A stretch of DNA of 40,824 nucleotides from a virus. Position 1 is the stretch's first letter. Each line of letters opens with the position of its first letter. This document shows positions 20,645 to 27,960 of the stretch, in pieces. A program made the position numbers and the translations under genes. Under the pieces are notes generated by a model. It searched no databases, was not told the origin of the DNA, and worked only from the letters and a program-made list of their open reading frames with translations. The stretch is taken from positions 1 through 40,824 of IMG/VR virus record IMGVR_UViG_3300017530_000141; one strand, written 5' to 3'.

Positions 20645-21232
20645 TCACCAGATCGTCACTTCATCACCTGCGGCGGGCGTCCCCGTGAGCACACTGCCCA
20701 GTATGAAGATCCCCGTCGCGCTCACGTAGTCGGTCACGGGCACACGCTCGTATTGCTGTGCGCCGGTGCGAACCTGAAACAGTTGACCGTTGAACGTATC
20801 ATCGCCGAAGCCGGTGATGTCGGTCCTGACTTGTGAGGCAGAATTGCCCGCATCTGCAACTACCACGCCGACCACACTCGGCTTGATCGGATTGAGGTAA
20901 CAGGCACCCCACCCGGGTTCCGCCGCATCGAAATTCACACCGAAGAACACGAGGTTCTCACCCGCAGCGATCGCCGCGTCGGGAAGATCGAAGCGATAAA
21001 GCCCGTTCGCGATCTCTATCATGCCGCCGTCCGAGTGAACCGAGTCCACGGCGGCCAGGTTCGAGAGCACGATCGTTTGCAGTGTGCCCAGGGGTCGCAG
21101 GTAGCGCGCCCAGGCCCCGGCCGATGCAGACGTCATGCCCGCGAGCGCGTTCCCGACCGTGTCCGTCATCATACCGTAGACCGTCGGATTTGCCCCGCCC
21201 TGAGTGAAGATGTGTGGGATGATGTAGCTCAT
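20645..21232 (-). CDS. Hypothetical tail-fibre-cluster protein
   Basis: This is a 195-residue beta-rich protein starting MSYIIPHIFTQGGANPTVYG. It has the segments GMMTDTVGNALAGMTSAS, EIANGLYRFDLPDAAIAAGE and a C-terminal FQVRTGAQQYERVPVTDYVS. The run from IEIANGLYRFDL to VFFGVN recalls phage structural proteins found beside fibres. An AAGGAG site lies ten bases before the ATG at 21230-21232. It sits between the spike genes and the sulfotransferase. It is probably a minor fibre component; no family is firmly recognised. Confidence 0.65.
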   Translation of the reverse strand: MSYIIPHIFTQGGANPTVYGMMTDTVGNALAGMTSASAGAWARYLRPLGTLQTIVLSNLAAVDSVHSDGGMIEIANGLYRFDLPDAAIAAGENLVFFGVNFDAAEPGWGACYLNPIKPSVVGVVVADAGNSASQVRTDITGFGDDTFNGQLFQVRTGAQQYERVPVTDYVSATGIFILGSVLTGTPAAGDEVTIW

Positions 21233-21236
21233 AGTT

Positions 21237-21767
21237 TCAAACTCCTTGGCTTCCAAATGCGGGGTAGGCTGTTGGCATCCGACGCATCAGCATGAGCGGA
21301 CCGCCGCCGCCCGGTACATTAGGCACTTCGAGCTCGGCCCACGAGACGTAACCGCGCAGGTTGGTGCCGCTCGTATACGTCACATCGAACTTGACTCGCA
21401 GGTCAGTGTAGTCGGTGATCGCGGCCGTCACGGTGAAATCGTACTGCGTATAGACTCCCGGCAACACCTGGCTCCACGACTGCCTCTCGACCGCGCCCTC
21501 GTACAGAAAAATGTTGAGAGTCCCAAAGTCGCCGCCGCTTTTCCTTGCCCTGAGCCGAAGTGTGCGCGTGCCGGTGTCGGGAGTGGATACGTTCGAGAGG
21601 CCGATCTCGCACCGACCGCTTGTTCCAGCGTTAAGGCTCTGGCACCTGATCCAATCAAGATCGTCCGGCGTCAGCTCGTCGATAGAGACGTCGAGATTGT
21701 TGGCCAGCAGCTCGTTCTGCCAGTTGTTGACCAGAATCGTCGAGTCGGGCCGTCCAAACTGGGGCAT
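21237..21767 (-). CDS. Hypothetical fibre protein
   Basis: This is a 176-residue protein. A first part (MPQFGRPDSTILVNNWQNEL, DELTPDDLDWIRCQSLNAGT) leads into a jelly-roll-like beta domain (TGTRTLRLRARKSGGDFGTL, FDVTYTSGTNLRGYVSWAEL), a pattern common in carbohydrate-binding and appendage proteins. The C-terminus is Gly/Pro-rich (PNVPGGGGPLMLMRRMPTAY). The start overlaps the stop of the tailspike gene (TGATG), suggesting that the two proteins act together. Confidence 0.65.
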   Translation of the reverse strand: MPQFGRPDSTILVNNWQNELLANNLDVSIDELTPDDLDWIRCQSLNAGTSGRCEIGLSNVSTPDTGTRTLRLRARKSGGDFGTLNIFLYEGAVERQSWSQVLPGVYTQYDFTVTAAITDYTDLRVKFDVTYTSGTNLRGYVSWAELEVPNVPGGGGPLMLMRRMPTAYPAFGSQGV

Positions 21768-23602
21768 CAGTCCGCCGTCGTCGGGTCGGTGGCGTTCAGG
21801 TACTCCTCGATGTTGGAGTAGCCATCGCCGTCGTCATCTGCATCGAACACAGCTGCGGTTGCCGAGCCCCAGTAGCGGGTCTCGAACGCGTCGGGAAGGG
21901 CGTCCCCGTCACTGTCGCCGCAGGCCGTACCCGCCGCAGGCACGGGGCTCGTTACCGTGTCGCTCCGCTGCGTCCCTACGAGCCCCGTGCCGTTCTTGAA
22001 ATGGGTCGCCTGAAGTGCATCCTTCGCATCTCGTCTCGGCGTGAACTCCCCGTCGCAGGTGAGGCGAAAAGCGTTGCCGATCGAGTCTGCGAGCGCCAGA
22101 CGAAGCGCGTCGGTCATAGTGGCTATCGCCGGTGGATTCGCGGAAGGTGTAATCACCGTATCTTTTCGCTGACCGCGGTGTGCCGTGTCACCTGCCGCCA
22201 CACAATCCCAGGCGGGATCTAGTGTACCGCCGCTAGGAGTATCCTCCCGGCAGGCGACGCTACGATTCGGGCCTATCCAGAAGGCGTCAGAATCGATGTC
22301 CTCCACGAAGCCGTTGTTGCTCGTGAGGTTCCCGGCAAAGTAAAATCTCCCGTCGCAGGTACTGTCAGAAGTTTCACCCTCGGCGGTGCAGCCACTTTGC
22401 ACCAAGATAGAGTAGGGCCTCACCCCGCCCGTCGAGTCGGTTGCCGGCCCACGCCGCAAATAGTTGTTGATGGCGTCGACGTTGTATGCACCAGGCGCGA
22501 CCTCGAAGCCTCGGATATCCCAGTTGTAGGCCATGCTGTTTATCAGCTTGACGTTGCAGGCACTTATGTTTGGCGTTCGATGCCCCGGCCCTGCCCAATA
22601 ATTCCGCCAGTGAACTATATTCAGACTACTCTCCGGGCATGGCGGCATGATGCGCGGCCGACCACTCGGAGCCTGTGAGATACGGCGTGAACCCGCACCG
22701 GCCAGGTCCGCAGGCTCGTACATCATGATGTAAGCGGTCGTCAGATCGTCGAATGAAAAGCCGGGATTCGTTCCGAGCGTGTCTGGCGAGATGTCCAGCC
22801 CGGTATGTCCGCCCTGCGAACCCGTCCACCACCGCAACGTCACGTGGTCCAGGTAATGACGCTGGGCGTATCTGACAGTCAGGGACTGCTGCGTCCCTTG
22901 TGAATTGATCGTGATATAGCGGATTACGATATCGTGGTTAGCGGTGTCCGGCGCGATGTGCCATTCCTGACTGCCAGCCCCCCCAGGTCTTTGAAAAGCA
23001 ACTCCACCGCCCTGAGTCCACTGCCCGGCGATATAGACACAGCTGGCGTTCCCCGGCCAGATCCATCTGTCGTCACCACCCCACGCCAGGTTGTAGAGTC
23101 CGCCCTGGTCGAATATGATGATATCCAACGAGTCGGGCCGCACGTTGTTCGTGATGATATATCTGAGGGAGCCGGCTATGGAATCCGTCGTCGTGGTGAC
23201 GCGCCAGACCCTGGTGATCCCCGGCCCTCTTGCACAAAAGGCCGAGGACAATGCAAGCGCCGCCGGACCGACCGCACCGGGAAAGGCGAGCTCGAGCCCG
23301 GACGGTGGTGCCGCTCCACCAGGCAACGCCCCGCTGCCCGATGCGGGCAGGGCAAGCGGTGTCAGGAACGAAACGAGGGGTGCGGCTCCCTCGGCCGCAT
23401 CGCCCACGGCCACGACGAATTCTATCGCCTTCCTGACCGGCCCACTCTCGAAGGTCAAACGGATATATCCACCGCCCTCGATGAGCGCGTAGGCGACGAG
23501 GATGCCTGCGGTCGCGATCTTGCCGAACCCGAGGGCATAGCGGAGTATGGCCCTCCGCCGTAGGAGTAAGTAATCCGGTCTTTTCTCAGGTAACTTTTCC
23601 AT
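21767..23602 (-). CDS. Tailspike, pectate-lyase-like beta-helix with calcium-binding tail
   Basis: This is a 611-residue protein and a likely capsule or exopolysaccharide depolymerase. The N-terminal ~125 residues include a hydrophobic stretch (KIATAGILVAYALIEGGGYI) and a Pro/Gly/Ala-rich region that may attach to the virion. A right-handed beta-helix follows, in pectate-lyase style: TDSIAGSLRYIITNN, DIVIRYITINSQGT, YAQRHYLDHVTLRWWTGSQG, SLNIVHWRNYWAGPGHRTPN, NVKLINSMAYNWDIRG. The C-terminus holds two DxDxDG loops (GDSDGDALPDAFETRYWGS and DADDDGDGYSNIEEYLNATD) like calcium-binding type-3 repeats of secreted polysaccharide lyases. The ATG at 23600-23602 follows TTAGGGGAACG. The catalytic residues cannot be assigned with confidence. 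Confidence 0.85.
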   Translation of the reverse strand: MEKLPEKRPDYLLLRRRAILRYALGFGKIATAGILVAYALIEGGGYIRLTFESGPVRKAIEFVVAVGDAAEGAAPLVSFLTPLALPASGSGALPGGAAPPSGLELAFPGAVGPAALALSSAFCARGPGITRVWRVTTTTDSIAGSLRYIITNNVRPDSLDIIIFDQGGLYNLAWGGDDRWIWPGNASCVYIAGQWTQGGGVAFQRPGGAGSQEWHIAPDTANHDIVIRYITINSQGTQQSLTVRYAQRHYLDHVTLRWWTGSQGGHTGLDISPDTLGTNPGFSFDDLTTAYIMMYEPADLAGAGSRRISQAPSGRPRIMPPCPESSLNIVHWRNYWAGPGHRTPNISACNVKLINSMAYNWDIRGFEVAPGAYNVDAINNYLRRGPATDSTGGVRPYSILVQSGCTAEGETSDSTCDGRFYFAGNLTSNNGFVEDIDSDAFWIGPNRSVACREDTPSGGTLDPAWDCVAAGDTAHRGQRKDTVITPSANPPAIATMTDALRLALADSIGNAFRLTCDGEFTPRRDAKDALQATHFKNGTGLVGTQRSDTVTSPVPAAGTACGDSDGDALPDAFETRYWGSATAAVFDADDDGDGYSNIEEYLNATDPTTAD

Positions 23603-23609
23603 CGTTCCC

Positions 23610-24254
23610 CTAAGAGCTAAGGATAGTCAGCAGTGGCACGATGTCTTGCTCCAGTGCCGGCGCCGGCAGGGGCGGCGGCGTAGCAGGAGCGACCACCTCC
23701 GCGCCGGCTATCCGCCAACCGATGAACCACGAACGGTTATTGCCCTCAACGTATCCCAGGTTGCCGCCGCTAGTCTGGTACGCCTGGACATAGAACTCGT
23801 CTCCCTCCTCGACCATCTCCAGCGAGACGCAGAGCGCGCCGTTCGGCCCCGCTATGTAGGCTTCCTGGCGTGCGACGCTACGCTCGCTCAGCACCGTTGC
23901 CCGATCTCTCATAATCCGCGTCTGGTACTCGCCGATCGTGTTAGCCTCGAAGAAGACCTCGCTGGCAAAGATCCAGAGCCCGGCCAGGCCGGCCGGGACA
24001 ATCATGCGGCCGGTCGGCGCATCATAAAGCCCGGCCGGCATATTGAAGAGCTCGCCATCGAAGCTCACGAGCTGAAAGCTGCCCGTCGCCGTATGCGTCG
24101 CGGCGGCCGACAGGTAGGCCCGGAAGGCAAGCGGCGCCAACTGGATGATGGGCAACCCTTCGAGGCCGGCCTCGACGCTCCGCAGAATGCCGAGGCCCGG
24201 TCCCGTCTCGAACCGCGCCGACTGCGCGCCGCCGAGCGTGATGCCGTGCCTCAT
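23610..24254 (-). CDS. C1q/TNF-like tail adhesin
   Basis: This is a 214-residue protein. Residues about 40-190 follow the C1q-fold order: FRAYLSAAATHTATGSFQLV, SFDGELFNMPAGLYDAPTGR, MIVPAGLAGLWIFASEVFFE, then ARQEAYIAGPNGALCVSLEM and a final SWFIGWRIAGAEVV strand. C1q-like domains form trimers and occur at the tips of phage receptor-binding proteins. The C-terminus is Pro-rich and hydrophobic. The ATG at 24252-24254 overlaps the stop of the large tail-tip gene (ATGA). It probably sits at the tail tip and contacts the host; the ligand is unknown. Confidence 0.75.
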   Translation of the reverse strand: MRHGITLGGAQSARFETGPGLGILRSVEAGLEGLPIIQLAPLAFRAYLSAAATHTATGSFQLVSFDGELFNMPAGLYDAPTGRMIVPAGLAGLWIFASEVFFEANTIGEYQTRIMRDRATVLSERSVARQEAYIAGPNGALCVSLEMVEEGDEFYVQAYQTSGGNLGYVEGNNRSWFIGWRIAGAEVVAPATPPPLPAPALEQDIVPLLTILSS

Positions 24255-27145
24255 ATCGGGCACACGAGTGGACTACGCTCGAAGTCGAGCGGGTCGTTCC
24301 ATACCCGGCTGTCCTTCTCCACACCGCTTCGCAGGAGGACGATCTTATAGTCGAGCTTGCACAGAATGGCGCTACCGACCTGCTCGAAGCAGGGCGTGTT
24401 CTGATCGAGATAGGACCCGATCGCGCAGGGATCGGAGGTGGTCGTCAGCAGCTCCCAGACATCTCCATCGATCCTGCGCCACGCCTCCACACTGTCCGTT
24501 GCGGCCACACAATTGGCGATGTCCCAGAAGAGTTCCACCTGCCGGCGCTGGCCCACCGTACAGCTCGTGCCGGGTTGGTCCTCGACCCGCCGCGTCAGTT
24601 TGATGGTGAAGTAGGGATCGCCGGTCCCGCCGCCGCCCACGATCGTGAGGCTGTTTGACGAACGATTGCCGGGATATTCCAGCCCGTTCGTGTCCACCGG
24701 TACGGCGATGTCATACACGACCTGATCGGTCTGCCAGCCCCCATCCTCGTACGCGAACTGGTCATCCTGATCGATGATGCCGCGATCGAATACCGGGTCG
24801 AGCTCCGCATTCGGATCACCCGCGACCTTGGTCGGCCAATCGCCCTCGCGTCGATATACGCGTAACGCGACGGCCCGGGTGTTCACGTCCCACGAGCGAC
24901 GGGCACTCGCGAACGGCGAAACATCGCCGTCGCCGATTTGGACGGCCGTCGTGCTGAGTATCTGCGGATCCCAGAGACCCGGCGGTCCTACCTTCGCGGT
25001 CACGCTCTCTCCGGCGGTGCCTGCGCCGTTAAGCAGGGGAAAGATTACGACGCGCGCGAATAGCTGCTGAGCGCGGCCGACCACGACATCGGAACCCGCG
25101 TCTTGGGCGACCACGGGCGATCCGTCCACCGAGTTGCTGATCTCGCCGCTCGTGACGACCGCGGCGAATGTCGGCATCGAACTCACGCTCGTGAGGTAGC
25201 GGAACGATCGCGCGGCGCCGGCGCCCACCACGGTGAGCTCGAGTGTCCCGTCCGCTCGGATGGACCAGCCGAAATCCTGAATCCTCGCAACGCCCGGGCG
25301 CGGTTCGCCCTCTCCGAGACGTCGGCGCCGGCGCCGGCCGGTCAGCGCGTCGATGAGATCGAGCGGCCGGTTGCTGAGCTCGAGGCCGAGTGTCCGGGCC
25401 GCGATCAGCTCGCGGCGGATCCGGAGTAGCCGCGTCGAGAGCTGGAGCTGGAGGATCTCGTCCTCGACAAATACGGTGCCGCCGAGTGTCAGCGCATCAT
25501 AAGGGAACGTCGCGGGATCGATCGTCGTCAGGTCGACAGCATCGATCTCGTAGCTCATCCGCGGACCCGCGCGATCGCGTAGCGCATCAAGCCCTCGGGC
25601 CCATAGCTTGTTGGCCGCGCGGCCCTCGAAGAATGCGGAGAGCCCGGCGGAGTTCAGGAACATGGCACCGTCGAGATAGAATTCGGCCGCTCCGTTCCGG
25701 CTCACGACGAAGATCTGGACGTTGCCGGCGGGCAGCTCCTTCCCCGCAATGCCGAGCTCGATGAAGCGATCGGTCTCGGACGTGAATGCTTCGGCCTCCG
25801 CACCCTCCTCCGGGAAGCGACCCTCTGTCGAGTGAACGATGTAGACGAGTACTTCGCCGCTTACGACGTAAAGCGATGCGAGCACCGAGTAGAAGACGTC
25901 GGGCTGTGATGGTGAGATCGGGATCGGGTCGCTGCTCAGCCCCTGGCCCACAGCGCCCGCCTGTACCCGCGCACTCGCTCCACCTATCCGCGTGTATCGC
26001 TCGTCGACGTTCTGGCTGGTCGTCGGCGCGCCGACCACGTTCCAGTCGTCTGGGTTCCCGGCCGTGAAGTTCCGGAGCGCGGCGTTCTGGACGAGATTGT
26101 CGACCGGCGGCAGATCGCTCTCCTCGATCACCGCGTCGATCGTGCCGTAGACGGCCTGCTGCGCCGCGTCCTCGACGAACGCGAGCTCGGTTCCGGAGAT
26201 GTCGGCGCCGAAGCGTACGTAGTCGTCAACGCTCAGGTTGTGGGCGGCCGCGGTCGTGACCCGCTGCAGCGCCGCATCCGTGCTGGATATCTGGACCGTA
26301 GTCGTCGGACCCTCGACATAGTCGCCGCCCAGGTGACCATCCTGGAGGATCGGATTCTCGTCGACGGCGAAGATCGTCGAGCTGATGATCGCTGTCACGC
26401 GCCAGCGCGCCCGACCGATCGTGAGCTTCGCCATGCCGTCGCCGCCACCGATCGGCCAGATCCGGTTGGCCATGTCCGAGAGGTCCGGAGTGCGCTTCAC
26501 CCCGATCAGGTTCTTCCGATAGCGGAACTCGGGCACCACGGCGCCCGCGCCGACCTGGTCGATTAGATCCACGAGGTAGCTCGTGTCGCCGTTCCGGCGC
26601 ACCGCGAGCTCGAGGCCTTCGATCTGGGCCAGCTCCTGCAGCGCACGGAGCGGCGTGTCGCCATCGAATGTGAAGGCATCGACGACCGTCGCCGAGGCGG
26701 AGATCGTACCTGCCGCGAAGAACGTCGGCGCGTTCTCCAGCATCTTCGTCACGAGCTGCTGCCGGGTATGGGAGAGCAGGGTGAACACGAGCCTCACGCG
26801 GCCGGTCTGCTCCGTTCGCCTCACGATGCCGTTACCGAGATCGAGCAATGAACCGCTCGCGATCACCGAGCCCGTCTCGGCTCCCGTCCGGTCGCGGCCG
26901 TCCGGAGCTTTCTCGATCCTGAACTCGCGCACCGTCCCATCGGTGAAGATGAGCCGCAGCACCCGGCGCCCCGAGATCTCCGGCCAGGCGGCCGATGCGC
27001 GCCGCAGTTTCACATCGAGCCGGTCCTTGCCCTCGAGGTCCTCGTCAAGGACGGCGGCCATAAGATCGTCGCGCGGGATGCTCGCCTGGTGCGCGCCCCC
27101 GCCAGCGGCGTAATCGCTCCAGATCTCGGCTCGCTCAATCAGCAT
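24251..27145 (-). CDS. Tail tip/central baseplate (Tal-like) protein
   Basis: This is a 964-residue protein right after the Dit-like gene. The N-terminal ~230 residues show the tail-hub pattern (LRALQELAQIEGLELAVRRN, SYLVDLIDQVGAGAVVPEFR, LIGVKRTPDLSDMANRIWPI), as in Tal/gp27-like proteins that close the tail tube. The middle has a jelly-roll-like insert (TSQNVDERYTRIGGASARVQ), probably carbohydrate binding, and a hub-return segment (RTLGLELSNRPLDLIDALTG). The C-terminal third has fibronectin-like strands. The start follows the Dit stop without a gap. No peptidase motif is visible. The main role is forming the tail tip and anchoring the adhesins. Confidence 0.8.
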   Translation of the reverse strand: MLIERAEIWSDYAAGGGAHQASIPRDDLMAAVLDEDLEGKDRLDVKLRRASAAWPEISGRRVLRLIFTDGTVREFRIEKAPDGRDRTGAETGSVIASGSLLDLGNGIVRRTEQTGRVRLVFTLLSHTRQQLVTKMLENAPTFFAAGTISASATVVDAFTFDGDTPLRALQELAQIEGLELAVRRNGDTSYLVDLIDQVGAGAVVPEFRYRKNLIGVKRTPDLSDMANRIWPIGGGDGMAKLTIGRARWRVTAIISSTIFAVDENPILQDGHLGGDYVEGPTTTVQISSTDAALQRVTTAAAHNLSVDDYVRFGADISGTELAFVEDAAQQAVYGTIDAVIEESDLPPVDNLVQNAALRNFTAGNPDDWNVVGAPTTSQNVDERYTRIGGASARVQAGAVGQGLSSDPIPISPSQPDVFYSVLASLYVVSGEVLVYIVHSTEGRFPEEGAEAEAFTSETDRFIELGIAGKELPAGNVQIFVVSRNGAAEFYLDGAMFLNSAGLSAFFEGRAANKLWARGLDALRDRAGPRMSYEIDAVDLTTIDPATFPYDALTLGGTVFVEDEILQLQLSTRLLRIRRELIAARTLGLELSNRPLDLIDALTGRRRRRRLGEGEPRPGVARIQDFGWSIRADGTLELTVVGAGAARSFRYLTSVSSMPTFAAVVTSGEISNSVDGSPVVAQDAGSDVVVGRAQQLFARVVIFPLLNGAGTAGESVTAKVGPPGLWDPQILSTTAVQIGDGDVSPFASARRSWDVNTRAVALRVYRREGDWPTKVAGDPNAELDPVFDRGIIDQDDQFAYEDGGWQTDQVVYDIAVPVDTNGLEYPGNRSSNSLTIVGGGGTGDPYFTIKLTRRVEDQPGTSCTVGQRRQVELFWDIANCVAATDSVEAWRRIDGDVWELLTTTSDPCAIGSYLDQNTPCFEQVGSAILCKLDYKIVLLRSGVEKDSRVWNDPLDFERSPLVCPI

Positions 27146-27955
27146 CTACCAGTAGCGTCTCCGGTACTGAATGCGGAATAGATCGGCCGTCCCTCCGCCG
27201 GTGTCACTGAGTCTGACGTCGGGGGTGGCCGCCGCCACGAAATCGCCATCATCGGGATCTATATCGAAGTAGGAGCCGGAGAGGTTCGCGCCGACGCTCA
27301 CTCCATTGCTCTCGGCGGTGAAGGCCTCGGTATCGATGACGAGCGTATCCGTCCCCGTCAGTGTGATGCCGGTGAAGGCGAGACTCTTGACGACCGCATC
27401 GGCCGAGTCGCGGTAATCGATCACGGGGTCACTGATATCACTGACTGTATTCCCCGTGATCGTGATCAGTAGTGGGTGCGGCGCCGTCCCTATCGGGGAT
27501 TCGATCACGCGGGGAAGGGCACCGTTGTTCTCAGCCGATTGGAGTGTCGTCTCCCTCGCGCGCGAATCCGGCGTTAGTAGCTCCAGTCGAAATCTCGTGG
27601 CCTTCTGTATCCAGGAAGGTCGGATCTCCTCCAGCCTCAGCTCCGCGGTCCAGGCGAGCCACTCGCGTGCGGGTGTCTGTTGATCGTCACTCCATTGCAG
27701 CGCGAGTTCCCGGTCCGGCCGCAACCGATACTTGAATTCATCGATTCTCTGCTGCAGGTCCAGGAGGCTGGAGCCGGTGATGGCACCAGTGACTGTAATC
27801 AGTTTGGCATTTGGGGCCTGTTGACCTATTCGGAGGCGGCGCTTCGCCCCGGGGATGGCATTCAAGAGATGATGCAGTCTCGGACCGCTGCGGCTTGGCG
27901 AGCGATCATCGACGATCACACCGAAGGTCGAGACGTTTACACCGTCAAGAATCAC
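27146..27955 (-). CDS. Distal tail protein (Dit-like)
   Basis: This is a 269-residue protein between the tape measure and the Tal-like hub, the standard place for Dit. The N-terminal half (DGVNVSTFGVIVDDRSPSRS, GAKRRLRIGQQAPNAKLITV, ITGSSLLDLQQRIDEFKYRL) matches the Dit belt domain, which forms a hexameric ring at the tube end. The C-terminal half is a beta-sandwich (HPLLITITGNTVSDISDPVI, GTDTLVIDTEAFTAESNGVS), as in Dit galectin-like domains. It starts with GTG six bases after the tape-measure stop. Confidence 0.8.
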   Translation of the reverse strand: MILDGVNVSTFGVIVDDRSPSRSGPRLHHLLNAIPGAKRRLRIGQQAPNAKLITVTGAITGSSLLDLQQRIDEFKYRLRPDRELALQWSDDQQTPAREWLAWTAELRLEEIRPSWIQKATRFRLELLTPDSRARETTLQSAENNGALPRVIESPIGTAPHPLLITITGNTVSDISDPVIDYRDSADAVVKSLAFTGITLTGTDTLVIDTEAFTAESNGVSVGANLSGSYFDIDPDDGDFVAAATPDVRLSDTGGGTADLFRIQYRRRYW

Positions 27956-27960
27956 TGGGT

